Shown here: positions 22,701 to 30,386 of the stretch, piece after piece
Layout of the letters: the number at the start of each line of letters is the position of its first letter
How positions within the stretch are numbered: the first letter of the stretch is position 1
Program-made: the position numbers and the translations under genes
From: Paulinella micropora
Taxonomy: Eukaryota > Cercozoa > Imbricatea > Euglyphida
NCBI GenBank assembly: GCA_009731375.1
Contig: BJOX01000077.1
Span: forward strand, 999,916 to 1,037,468
Reading direction: 5' to 3'
DNA length: 37,553 bases
Notes under the pieces: generated by a model
What the model was told of the DNA's origin: nothing
The model's input: only the letters and a program-made list of their open reading frames with translations
The model's database searches: none

Positions 22701-23088
22701 TTCTGGTTCAGATAGAAGAAAAAAATCTGATATTGAAACATTAGACTGTGGTGATTGTTGCGATAAACTAATGAAAATAAACTGCTGTTCGTATTATTGG
22801 AAATCAGACGAGAAGAAAGAAAAAAAGAGCCACGGATTTATTGCCGACGAGGTTAAAAAAATATTTCCTGAATTTGTATCTGAAAGTGGAGTAAAAGCGG
22901 TCGATGGAGATGGTAGCCTTGAAGGAGTATCATATACAAGTTTTATTCCAATATTGGTTAGTGCTTTTCAACACATGGCGGAAAAGGTGATTAATTTAGA
23001 AAAAGAAAATAAAAATCTTATGAATATATTACAAGACCAAGCCAACCAATTAGCAGAAATCCGAGCAGTCGTTTTTTCAAATGTCTAA
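19765..23088 (+). pseudogene. Fibre protein: 12 repeats, discoidin-like domain, S74 chaperone (broken)
   Basis: This would be the host-attachment fibre. After a short N terminus (MSQYKSLLGLSE) come 12 repeats of 24-28 residues (about 19895-20840) built on LKEGTNLYYT..R...DxRL, like phage and viral fibre shafts. A discoidin/F5-8C-like carbohydrate-binding domain follows (about 21040-21530; ASASSEYDAAYLAF, IKIDLGAIYRIKKYYV). Next are beta-helix-type Ser/Gly/Ala repeats (SGLITASAGLTG). The end is an S74 intramolecular chaperone (about 22700-22990; SDRRKKSDIETL, SHGFIADEVKKIFPEF) with a coiled-coil tail. Breaks: in-frame TAG at 21292; TAA at 21872, 22114 and 22303; frameshifts near 21745, 21915, 22425 and 22625. 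Its last 8 bases overlap the next gene. Confidence 0.88.
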
Positions 23089-23287
23089 CAATAATACAAC
23101 TAGACTTCACAGACCACCGCCTATTATGGATATGGATGGCGAACTAACTCCCGAATTAAAGTCTCGTGTTCTTGAAGTAGAACTAAAGACTGAGGGAAAA
23201 AAAAAAGTAGAGCACGAATTGGAAGATAACTGGAATTGTTGTTGTATAAAAAACAGACCGACTGACAGCCGACTTATTAAATATTAA
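23081..23287 (+). CDS. Small conserved-position protein after the fibre
   Basis: 68 residues from ATG 23081, overlapping the fibre stop by 8 bases, which argues for translation coupling. It has a Pro-rich N terminus (LHRPPPIMDMD), an acidic/basic middle and a CCC run (NWNCCCIKNRP) near the end. The frame is intact. Family not recognised. Confidence 0.5.
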   Translation: MSNNNTTRLHRPPPIMDMDGELTPELKSRVLEVELKTEGKKKVEHELEDNWNCCCIKNRPTDSRLIKY

Positions 23288-23293
23288 TTTCAA

Positions 23294-23437
23294 ATGGGCA
23301 TCATTGCCATTATAACCCTTTGTATCGTGAGGCTATCTAAAAAGAACTTACCTTGTGAGGTTGCTAACACTTATGTCGGAATTTGAACACTATTGATTGG
23401 GATATGCCTTCCTTCACCTTCTAGTTCAAAGAAATGA
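23294..23437 (+). pseudogene. Small membrane protein with internal TGA
   Basis: ATG 23294, six bases after the preceding stop, opens a 47-codon frame. It has a hydrophobic start (MGIIAIITLCIV), a short loop, and a second hydrophobic part (TLLIGICLP) that follows an in-frame TGA at 23381-23383. Two membrane segments with a Lys-rich loop between them suggest a small virion or host-membrane protein. The stop is one transition from a Trp codon. Confidence 0.4.
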
Positions 23438-23628
23438 TATTTATCAACTACACTTTCATTCGCTTCGCTCATTCTCGTTTGTTTGGAGGGGGTGAAACCC
23501 CCTACCATACCCCCGCGGGTTTGGAAAGGGGCATAGCCCCTTCCATAAACATCGAAAACAGACTAAAAAATTAAAAAGGGAGACGATGTTTGAGAATAAG
23601 CGGGAGTGCGAAGCACGAAGTGAAATTC
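23438..23628. other. Hairpin-rich intergenic region
   Basis: Two GC-rich hairpins stand out in AT-rich DNA: AGGGGGT-GAA-ACCCCCT (23487-23503) and GGAAAGGGGC-ATA-GCCCCTTCC (23523-23544). A segment at about 23456-23482 is partly the reverse complement of the hairpin element that follows. Probably 3'-end or regulatory DNA. Confidence 0.65.
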
Positions 23629-23633
23629 TCAAA
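23547..23633. repeat. Nested-stem intergenic element, copy 1
   Basis: Stem I: AAACATCG (23547-23554) with CGATGTTT (23584-23591). Stem II: TTTGAGAAT (23589-23597) with ATTCTCAAA (23625-23633). Stem III inside it: GTGC (23606-23609) with GCAC (23613-23616). Relative to copies 2 and 3 stem II carries a paired change, G-C in place of T-A. It lies downstream of the small membrane gene and touches the 3' end of the minus-strand ORF. Confidence 0.8.
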
Positions 23634-23889
23634 TATCAAAGCATTCATACAAGTAAATTTTATACCAAGAAGCATCACTACCCGAACACATTAAAGGACT
23701 GGCTGCATCAAAACTAACACACCAATCACTCATCGGCTTATACACACATTTAAACTTAGTTTCTATTCCTTTTTGAACACAATAAAGACAACTTTCATTT
23801 TTGTTTTCGCTTACCCGTGAGTAAAAGTCGCAGGCAGTTCGCGAAAGTATTTTTGTTATTAAAAAGTTTATCATCAGTAATATAATCAT
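23629..23889 (-). CDS. Cysteine-rich, probably secreted or membrane protein
   Basis: 86 residues with a hydrophobic N terminus (MIILLMINFLITKILS, residues 1-16) like a signal peptide or anchor, then seven Cys including CLYC, FKC, DWC and LMC. The pattern loosely recalls small disulfide-rich folds. Its ATG overlaps the ATG of the plus-strand neighbour in the palindrome CATG, an odd arrangement; an alternative Met six codons in would leave a small gap. The frame is open and composition is protein-like, but a chance ORF is not excluded. Confidence 0.4.
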   Translation of the reverse strand: MIILLMINFLITKILSRTACDFYSRVSENKNESCLYCVQKGIETKFKCVYKPMSDWCVSFDAASPLMCSGSDASWYKIYLYECFDI

Positions 23890-24310
23890 GGCTACTGAGT
23901 ATAAATATCAGCGGATTATTTTTCTGAGTAATGATTTTGTGGGAAGCAAAACATTTAATAAAAATATTCGAATGTCATTTACACCCACCAAAATGAATGT
24001 TAAGTTTATTCATTATACGAACGACCAATTAGAAACAAAAACCAGAATTCTTTATATGGACAGAATTGGAATTATTGGCACATTTGCAGATAGTAATATA
24101 GCAAACATTTCAAACCTCAGTTATAATTTGGGTGTAGTGGGTTGGTCTGACGGACAATATACATTTAAAGTCCTTGAAACTGATAGCGGAAATATCGACA
24201 CAGGAAATTTAGCAGGCCGAATTGTTGTATGCCTAGAATTCTTAGGCAGATATTTGTTTCAGACTACGTCTTCAACAAACATCAACAGCAATTTAATTTC
24301 TTGTAAATGA
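23888..24310 (+). CDS. Beta-rich structural-type protein, unknown
   Basis: 140 residues, intact. The sequence alternates short polar/hydrophobic strands (TKMNVKFIHYTND, GQYTFKVLETDSG, GRIVVCLEFLGRYLF), as expected for a jelly-roll or beta-sandwich virion protein. No signal peptide or membrane segment. It lies just before the packaging ATPase within the structural block. The last 60 bases are partly duplicated at the end of the protease gene. Family not recognised; minor capsid or cement role is an inference. Confidence 0.6.
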   Translation: MATEYKYQRIIFLSNDFVGSKTFNKNIRMSFTPTKMNVKFIHYTNDQLETKTRILYMDRIGIIGTFADSNIANISNLSYNLGVVGWSDGQYTFKVLETDSGNIDTGNLAGRIVVCLEFLGRYLFQTTSSTNINSNLISCK

Positions 24311-24364
24311 AAAAAACGATGTTTTAGAATAAGAGAGTGCGGAGCACGAAACGCAATTCTAAAA
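24277..24364. repeat. Nested-stem intergenic element, copy 2
   Basis: Stem I: AAACATC (24277-24283) with GATGTTT (24318-24324). Stem II: TTTTAGAAT (24322-24330) with ATTCTAAAA (24356-24364). Stem III: GTGC (24337-24340) with GCAC (24344-24347). It starts inside the 3' end of the upstream gene and stops six bases before the ATPase ATG, so it would be in the leader or at the end of the previous transcript. Confidence 0.82.
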
Positions 24365-24369
24365 TAGCA

Positions 24370-25188
24370 ATGGAGAAGATTAATAGCATCAAGGTGAAGC
24401 CAGTAAAACAAGAGGGTGACGGAAACAAAAAAGCAAAAGGTTATAAATTATTCAATGAGCCGTATGCAAATATATTTCTGCTTGCCCGTAAGAAGAGCGG
24501 GAAAACGACAGCACTTTTTGAAATACTGAAACGGACGACAGACAGAAAAACCCGTATTGTCATTATTGCTTCAACAATACACAAGAACTACATTTATAAA
24601 GCAATGGTAAAGCACTTTAAGAACAGGGGAAATCCGATGGCGATATATACCTTTCTTAAATCAGATGGGGTGAATGTCATTGATTATGAGCTTGACAAAT
24701 TAAACAATCCAGACGAAGAACAAGAAGGTGTAATTAAACAGGATGATAAAGAACCGATGGAGAAACCACAATTTCTTTATTTCGGAAAAGAAGAAAAAAA
24801 GAAAACTACCGAACCAAAAGAGAGGCCAAGTAAGTATATTTCGCCAGAGGTTGTTTTTGTTTTGGAAGATTTAGGAAGTGGATTAAGAGACAAGTCCGTA
24901 AGTGATTTGTTGAAAAAGAACAGACACTATAAAAGTAAGGTGATTATGTCAAGCCAGTATCTGAATGACCTACGGCCAGAAGCCATTAAGCAGTTAGATT
25001 ATTTATTCATCTTTCCGGGTCAGTCTCAGGACAAAGTGGAACTAGTGTATAAACATTTAGACCTATCTTTTGACTTGGACTATTTTCTTCAAAAATATCA
25101 CGAAGCAACGAAGGAGAGATTTAATTTTCTTTATGTCTCAAGTGTTGATGATGAGTTAAGAAAAATTTTTAATTTTTGTCTAAAATAA
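24370..25188 (+). CDS. A32/FtsK-HerA-type genome-packaging ATPase
   Basis: 272 residues from ATG 24370; a GTG at 24337 lies inside the hairpin element and is less likely. It would power DNA loading into capsids. The Walker A motif is ARKKSGKTTAL near residue 40, with Ala in place of the first Gly. The Walker B motif is VVFVLEDLGSGL near residue 170, followed by a sensor-like VIMSSQYLNDLRPE. A Lys/Glu-rich insert lies between them. Length and motif spacing fit the packaging ATPases of polintons, virophages and nucleocytoviruses. This is one of the few unbroken core genes of the element. Confidence 0.88.
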   Translation: MEKINSIKVKPVKQEGDGNKKAKGYKLFNEPYANIFLLARKKSGKTTALFEILKRTTDRKTRIVIIASTIHKNYIYKAMVKHFKNRGNPMAIYTFLKSDGVNVIDYELDKLNNPDEEQEGVIKQDDKEPMEKPQFLYFGKEEKKKTTEPKERPSKYISPEVVFVLEDLGSGLRDKSVSDLLKKNRHYKSKVIMSSQYLNDLRPEAIKQLDYLFIFPGQSQDKVELVYKHLDLSFDLDYFLQKYHEATKERFNFLYVSSVDDELRKIFNFCLK

Positions 25189-25222
25189 TTATTTGATTTT
25201 TAAATATTTTTTTCATAGTATA

Positions 25223-25554
25223 ATGGTAGTGAAAACAACTCGTGTTGAAGTCATTCCAACAATCTGCAAACGAACAATTCACTCAAGCACAAATATGGCT
25301 GGAGGTAAAAAGAAGACTGGTTACAAGAAGAAGCAAGGAGGCAAGGGACAGGCTGGCGTTAAATTAACTGGCAAAAAGTGGGGAAAACTGCTTTGGCTGT
25401 AAATAAGTCCCTTCGCGATAACAAAGTAATCTCTAGGACTGCGGGAGCATTGAGCAGTATTGGAGTGCCTTATGCGGGGTCTATCCAAGCCACCGCTTCA
25501 AAAGTCGGATATGGTAAGAAAAAGCAGAGAGGATGCGGCGCCCTTAAGTTTTGA
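25223..25554 (+). pseudogene. Basic virion-core-like protein (one frameshift)
   Basis: ATG 25223 opens MVVKTTRVEVIPT, then a Lys/Gly-rich segment (GGKKKTGYKKKQGGKG). The frame stops at 25402, but coding continues in another frame from about 25380 to TGA 25552. It reads SLRDNKVISRTAGALSSIG and then GYGKKKQRGCGAL, so the intact protein would have about 110 residues. A basic N terminus plus an Ala/Ser amphipathic segment and a GYG-Lys tail resembles small core or pX-like proteins described for polinton and adintovirus genomes; that assignment is tentative. It follows the ATPase after a 34-base AT-rich spacer. Confidence 0.5.
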
Positions 25555-25628
25555 AAATAGAATATTGAAACGAAATATTTTTTTGATAATATACAAACAA
25601 ATTGAAAATTTGTATTAATATTTATAGC

Positions 25629-25648
25629 AAAAATCACAAGTGATTTTT
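25629..25648. promoter_or_regulatory. Palindrome AAAAATCAC/GTGATTTTT, copy 2
   Basis: Perfect 9-bp arms with an AA loop, followed by more T and TATA, six bases before an ATG at 25655. Same palindrome as at 17500-17519. Confidence 0.6.
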
Positions 25649-25654
25649 TTATAT

Positions 25655-25980
25655 AATGGGGACCACTAAAACCAATGAATAAAAAAGACAAAGGTAAGAC
25701 CACCGCGGGTTTATAGAAATAAGAGCGAGAAAGCATATATTATTCAGAAAGGTAAAAAATATTATCTTAATTTCGGTAAGAAAACAAATGATACGAGCAC
25801 ACTTCAAATTGTTAAATTTTTTATGAAATACTTAAGCAGACCAAAAGCAAAAAAAAAAGCAAAGAAGGAGGACTTAAGAAAAGTCCAGAGCCTGTCAGAG
25901 ATTGAACAAAGTACGAGAACAGCCATTAATGACCACTTAGACAAACTCAGAAAGGAAAGTATGATGGCATTGAAGCAATA
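25655..25980 (+). pseudogene. Basic unknown protein with shifted start
   Basis: ATG 25655 gives only eight codons, but one frame is then open without ATG from about 25690 to TAG 25978-25980. It encodes YIIQKGKKYYLNFGKKTND, a Lys-rich stretch (KAKKKAKKEDLRKVQ) and a helical end (RTAINDHLDKLRKESMMAL). The start is thus separated from the body by at least one frameshift. It lies between the core-like gene and a coiled-coil gene. Family unknown. Confidence 0.45.
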
Positions 25981-25989
25981 GAGAAAAAA

Positions 25990-26340
25990 GATAAGATAGC
26001 AAGGGTGGGTTGCACCTTGTTCTGCCTCGTGCCTATTGGTTTGCCTTGTTCTGCCTCGTGCCTATTGCAATAATACTCTGCGTGTCTTGCGCTGTCATCA
26101 TGCTCCATTTTCTTGCGTTAATCTACTGTTTGCCTGCATGCTTCCGCTTGTTGTATTTGTTGCTGTCGTTGTTGGTTTTTCTTGCTGTGGAAACTCGAAA
26201 GATAGCGAAAGCATGGAAATGTAATCAAAGGAAGAAAGACGAAGAGAGACAAGGAGGAAGGCAGAGAGTTGTTCTTGTCTATAGAACCAGCTCTTCTGTC
26301 TTTTCTTGACTTTGATGCCTGGGATGTGTGGGTGCATCTT
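25990..26340. other. Foreign GC-richer insert with a 29-bp tandem repeat
   Basis: The segment has host-like composition amid AT-rich viral DNA and no viral coding. It starts with two tandem copies of CTTGTTCTGCCTCGTGCCTATTG (period 29) at about 26017-26068. It separates two coding blocks of the provirus. It may be a small insertion or part of a mobile element; GGGTTGCA and GGGTGCA near its two edges are only a weak candidate target duplication. Confidence 0.5.
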
Positions 26341-26344
26341 AGAA

Positions 26345-27060
26345 TCAGAAGAGGAGAAAAAAAAGGCTAGAAAGAAAAATCCAAGCAGATACTAAGGAAC
26401 TAAAAGAAATAATGGATAGGGAACATAAAAAACAACTGGCAAGGAAAGACAGGAAGAAAAGGACAGGGAACAGAAGAAGGAACAGCGACTTATTCAGGAA
26501 TTAAATGCTGAACGACTACATAGACAGGGGTTATTGACGGAACAAGTTGCACCGCCGATTATAGCGAAACCGAATCCCCCTTCAACAATAAATAAACCAA
26601 AGAAAACCGCAACTACATCTTCCCCAAAAATACTTGATATAACCGACAAAGTAAATAAACAAGAAAAATATTTGGAAGAAGAAAAGAGACGAAGAATTAT
26701 TGATGAAATGTTCCCTGAGAAAACGAGATTAAATCGACGTGATACTAAAAAAACGAAAAATTATATAATAATAAACTACCTTCAAAAAGCAGGCATTAAT
26801 ATTCCTATCATAAAAAACAAAGGTTCAAAAACTACGCCACTAGTTTAAAGAGATGGTTATACACACAAAAAATCACTGAAAACATATCATCGGCAAAAGA
26901 TGGATGGGATAAACTAAATCAATTTACAACAAAAATGATTGCTAAAAATAAAAGCAAAAAGAATGAAGAAAAAAAAACTCCTGTAAATAGCACTCTTTCG
27001 CCAATAGACCCATCACGGTTTGAAACTTCTAAGATGCTAAACAACTTATATACGAAATGA
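26345..27060 (+). pseudogene. Long coiled-coil/basic protein (frameshifts)
   Basis: Coding-like sequence runs through three frames: a Lys/Glu helix (ADTKELKEIMDREHKK, about 26370-26440), then from about 26455 to 26848 a second block (QRLIQELNAERLHRQ, a Pro/Lys linker, RRIIDEMFPEKTRL, IIINYLQKAGINIPI), then about 26830-27060 a third (SLKRWLYTQKITENISS, NSTLSPIDPSRFE). Frameshifts lie near 26455 and 26830, and no start is visible because the insert at 25990-26340 lies upstream. Its TGA overlaps the protease ATG (ATGA). Likely a virion or scaffold protein by position. Confidence 0.5.
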
Positions 27061-27760
27061 CAAATCCACAACCAGCGGAGACATCACCAACAGATGTAGC
27101 ACCACCACCGAGCACAAGTTCTGCGGAGCCACAGCCAGAGGTGCCACAGCCAGAGTAGCCACAGCCAGAGCAACCACAGACAGACGAGCAACAGCCAAAG
27201 GAGCAACAGCAGGGCGAGGGTCGTGGACTAATGACTAATGAAATAGATGAAATAATGAAAAAATATAGATGGCATCTCGGAGCGATAGCCAGTGATGAAA
27301 TTTTTAAGTTGAAGCCCGGAAGCAGAAAGCGATACGGATTTATTATGAATTTGGACAATCATAATCAAAAAGGGTCTCATTGGATAGCAGTATGGATAAG
27401 TCTAGACAAAGACAGGTCAGTTGAACTGTATGACCCATTAGCACTTTATGAGCCAACGGAAGACTTTCAACAACAAATGAAACGGCTGATTGACCGAGTA
27501 TTCCAAATAGTTATTTATTAATGAAAGTAAATAAGGTAAAAGAGCAGAGTGATACTTCAGACACGTGTGGATGGTTTGCTATGTGTTTTTTGATGGAGCG
27601 AGCGAAAGGAGTGTGATTTAAATTCACCAGTGGTTATACAGACTTGAAAGAAGAAGAAGCGGAAAATTTAAAGCACAAAATGGCTACGGCTTTGACACCT
27701 TTATTTGATATTTGTTTCAGAATACGTCTTCAACAAACATCGGGGGCTACGCACTTTTAA
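27057..27760 (+). pseudogene. Adenain-like (C5/Ulp1-type) maturation protease, broken
   Basis: This cysteine protease would cleave capsid precursors during maturation. A Pro/Gln/Glu-rich N terminus (PQPEVPQPE...) is interrupted by TAG at 27156. The catalytic core follows: His in GSHWIAVWI (about 27380), an acidic residue in VELYDPLA (about 27425), Gln in VKEQSDTSD and Cys in DTCGWFAMCF (Cys codon 27566-27568). Order and spacing match the adenovirus protease fold. A frameshift lies near 27500, and an in-frame TGA at 27614 precedes a further open stretch to TAA 27758. The last 50 bases share a 35-base match with the end of the gene at 23888-24310, so the C terminus may be a recombinant join. 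Confidence 0.82.
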
Positions 27761-27850
27761 GGATTACAATAAGCATTAATTTTTTTGAAAAAGAAAAAAC
27801 GATGTTTTAGAATAAGAGAGAGTGCGACAGCACGAATCGCAATTCTAAAA
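27735..27850. repeat. Nested-stem intergenic element, copy 3
   Basis: Stem I: AAACATCG (27735-27742) with CGATGTTT (27800-27807). Stem II: TTTTAGAAT (27805-27813) with ATTCTAAAA (27842-27850). Stem III: GTGC (27822-27825) with GCAC (27830-27833). It lies between the protease and penton genes. The stem I loop is longer than in the other copies. Confidence 0.82.
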
Positions 27851-27951
27851 TATCAAAGGATTACAAAGGGGGCAGGTCAAGTGATATCTATTACATAAAT
27901 AGTAAAAATAGGATAACCGGCACAGACAGCAACTTTACACACGAAGTTAAT

Positions 27952-28632
27952 ATGAAGGGGTTAGACAATCCCACACATTGTAAAATTCTTCATATTTATG
28001 TGCCGAAGTTGTATTACTCTGTGGCTTCACCATATAATACTTTTACATTATCCGAAGAAGGATATGAGGCTTTAATTACGATACCTGAGGGCAACTACAC
28101 AATGAACAACTTAAAAAATAAGTTGTCTGAGGTGCTAACCGCAGACAGCCTAAATAATTATACTTATGTTGTCTCAAGCAACAATACCAACATAGACCCA
28201 GAAGATGGTAAATTAACATTCAGTGTGTCAGAAAATAATGGAATTCAACGGCGGTTTATGTTTGATGGTGATACACGTATTCACGAAGTAATGGGTTTTG
28301 ATAGAAACTCAATATATTGCTTCTCTAATGATTTTATTAAATCGCCAAATGTAATTATTTTAACTGGTGAAAAAACTCTGTATCTTCAATCGGATTTGGT
28401 GAATGAAGGAGATAATCACGTGCTACAAGAAATATACACTGCAGACGAAATTCCTTTTGGGTCTGTTATCTATGACGGCTCTGGTAGTGAATACGGAAAA
28501 ACATTGTCCGCTAATTCAAACAATGTATTCAGGTTTTACTTGACGGACGAAAACGACCAAGCAATAAATCTTAATGGTTTGGGTATAGTTATGACATTAC
28601 TGGTTTATCGTGAAACTAATTATTTTAGTTAA
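27952..28632 (+). CDS. Penton-like minor capsid protein
   Basis: 226 residues from ATG 27952. Coding clearly extends upstream in frame (SDIYYINSKNRITGTDSNF, from about 27880) without an ATG before the TAG at 27808, so the true start is lost or non-ATG. The beginning (Y-I-N-S-K-N-R) and the strands that follow (HCKILHIYVPKLYYSV, VIILTGEKTLYLQSDL, GLGIVMTLLVYRETNYF) resemble the single-jelly-roll penton proteins of polintons that close the capsid vertices. It sits directly before the major capsid gene in the usual order. Apart from the start, the frame is intact. Confidence 0.75.
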   Translation: MKGLDNPTHCKILHIYVPKLYYSVASPYNTFTLSEEGYEALITIPEGNYTMNNLKNKLSEVLTADSLNNYTYVVSSNNTNIDPEDGKLTFSVSENNGIQRRFMFDGDTRIHEVMGFDRNSIYCFSNDFIKSPNVIILTGEKTLYLQSDLVNEGDNHVLQEIYTADEIPFGSVIYDGSGSEYGKTLSANSNNVFRFYLTDENDQAINLNGLGIVMTLLVYRETNYFS

Positions 28633-28749
28633 TTTAATTCTTTCTTCAATTTGTTAAAATCCAGATAATTATTTTGAATTATTTTTTTTTCTATAAATAT
28701 ATTTGCTGTGTATTAATCAGCTTACACCACTTCAAAAGACAAAACAAAA
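28633..28749 (+). promoter_or_regulatory. Capsid gene promoter region
   Basis: A 117-base AT-rich spacer carries a T-run and TATAAATA at 28692-28699, 51 bases before the major capsid ATG. A late-type promoter is plausible; a similar TTTTATATATACACT lies just before the ATG at 30387. Confidence 0.5.
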
Positions 28750-30330
28750 ATGCAGTCTCAAGTTGGATATGGTCAGGAATTAGACCACCAACCAAAAGAA
28801 CTACTAACAGGAAAATATGAATTAAACAAACTTACTAGCAGTGAAGGCTCTGCCAAAATTACTCTCACTACTGTGGGATGTAATGAAAGCACATTCGAAA
28901 TCCCTGCTCGTCCGTTGAACCTCGCACGAAGTGTGTTGCGATTTACTTACACACCACAAAACCAAGGACAGAACAATGCTAATCGTATCTTTATGGATTG
29001 TCTAAACATGATTAGAAATATTGAATTACGAAGCCGAAGCGGGCAGTATTTGTGTAATCTTCAACACGTGGGAAATTACACTAAGATGATTTGGAAGCCT
29101 GAAATCAGTTATGATAAGTTTATGTCTCTGGAGAACCACGGGGCTACTGCCAATACTAGTGGGGCTATGCTTCAGAAGTGTAATGTGCTTAATGATGCTA
29201 CTTTGAATATTGCTTCAAGATATTTTCAATCGGCTGATGCACTCGCCACTGTCGCTGGTGATGATACTAAATTTGGAACACTTCGTATTCAAGATACAAG
29301 TACTGGCGATAGAAAAGACCAGATAATTGCTGCTATCAATGCTGTTGGAAATAATGTTAAGACTTTGGTAAATCTCCCGTCAATGAGTGCTTGTCGTCAT
29401 GATGACCTTTTGAATAGTTTTAACGGAGTAGGAGGTTCATTTGTTAATGTCGCTTATGAGGAGGCGAAGTATTTTGAAGTTAGAACAATTCAGGCTGCTG
29501 CTACTGCTGTCAATACTATTGATGACACTCCAGTTATCAATGTTAAATTACCTTTAGTTATGATTTTTGGAACTATTTTTGAAATTGATAAAACACTTGG
29601 TTTTAATGAAATTATGGATTTGCGGATTGTTTGGGAAGGAACTAGTAGAACTATGTTTACTGGAACCAGTGCCACTAACATTGCTGGTGGTGCTGCAATT
29701 GGTGCAACTGGTGATGTTGTTTCAAATTTGAACTTGTTTCTCGCGGTTGAAACAGACCATAATGTCATCCTTGGAGTTCAAAGCAAAATTGCTGGTGAAG
29801 GTTTTAGATTTACTATTGAATATCCTATCTCTTGGAAGCACAATCTTTCTTCTACAAGGCAGAACTTTGGAGTAAAAATGAATAGGGCACAGGGTGAAAG
29901 AATTCGACGTATCTATACTTCATCCTTTCACAACGACGAAAAATCTTATACTTCTTTTGATAACGACCATAGAAATGACACTAAAATTAGAACTTATTAT
30001 ACTACTATTGATGGCAGTAAGATGCAACAATTTGACATTGATACTTCTGATAATGACGACTATATGGTTTTGAAGGATAAGTTGAAGGGAAGTGCTATCC
30101 TAAACAGCGATATCTATAAGTACAACTGATTTCACGTTGATTACTGGGATAATAACCGCCCACTTCACGAGAAGAATGTTGAAGGTTATGAAAAGTCAGG
30201 TCTGAGCCTTGACATCGAGCGACAATATGAGTTCGTTTCTACTACTGCGGGTAACAACCTCAATCACTACACTTTTGCCATTCTTCAGCAAGATGTCATT
30301 GTGAGAGGTATTGAAATTATTAAGACTTAG
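28750..30330 (+). pseudogene. MCP: Major capsid protein (double jelly-roll type), one internal TGA
   Basis: ATG 28750; 459 residues to a TGA at 30127-30129, then the same frame continues for 66 codons to TAG 30328. This second part is strongly protein-like (DYWDNNRPLHEK, NHYTFAILQQDVIVRGIEI) and supplies the last strands of the fold, so the TGA is a premature stop. The N-terminal region (STFEIPARPLNLARSVLRF, then NIELRSRSGQYLCNLQHV) and a total of about 526 codons fit polinton/PLV hexon-like capsid proteins, which form the icosahedral shell. The stop is one transition from a Trp codon. The rest of the gene has no frameshift, unusual in this decayed element. Confidence 0.85.
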
Positions 30331-30386
30331 AAAAAAGAATAATATAAATAAAAAAGAAAATTATTTTTTTGTTTTATATATACACT

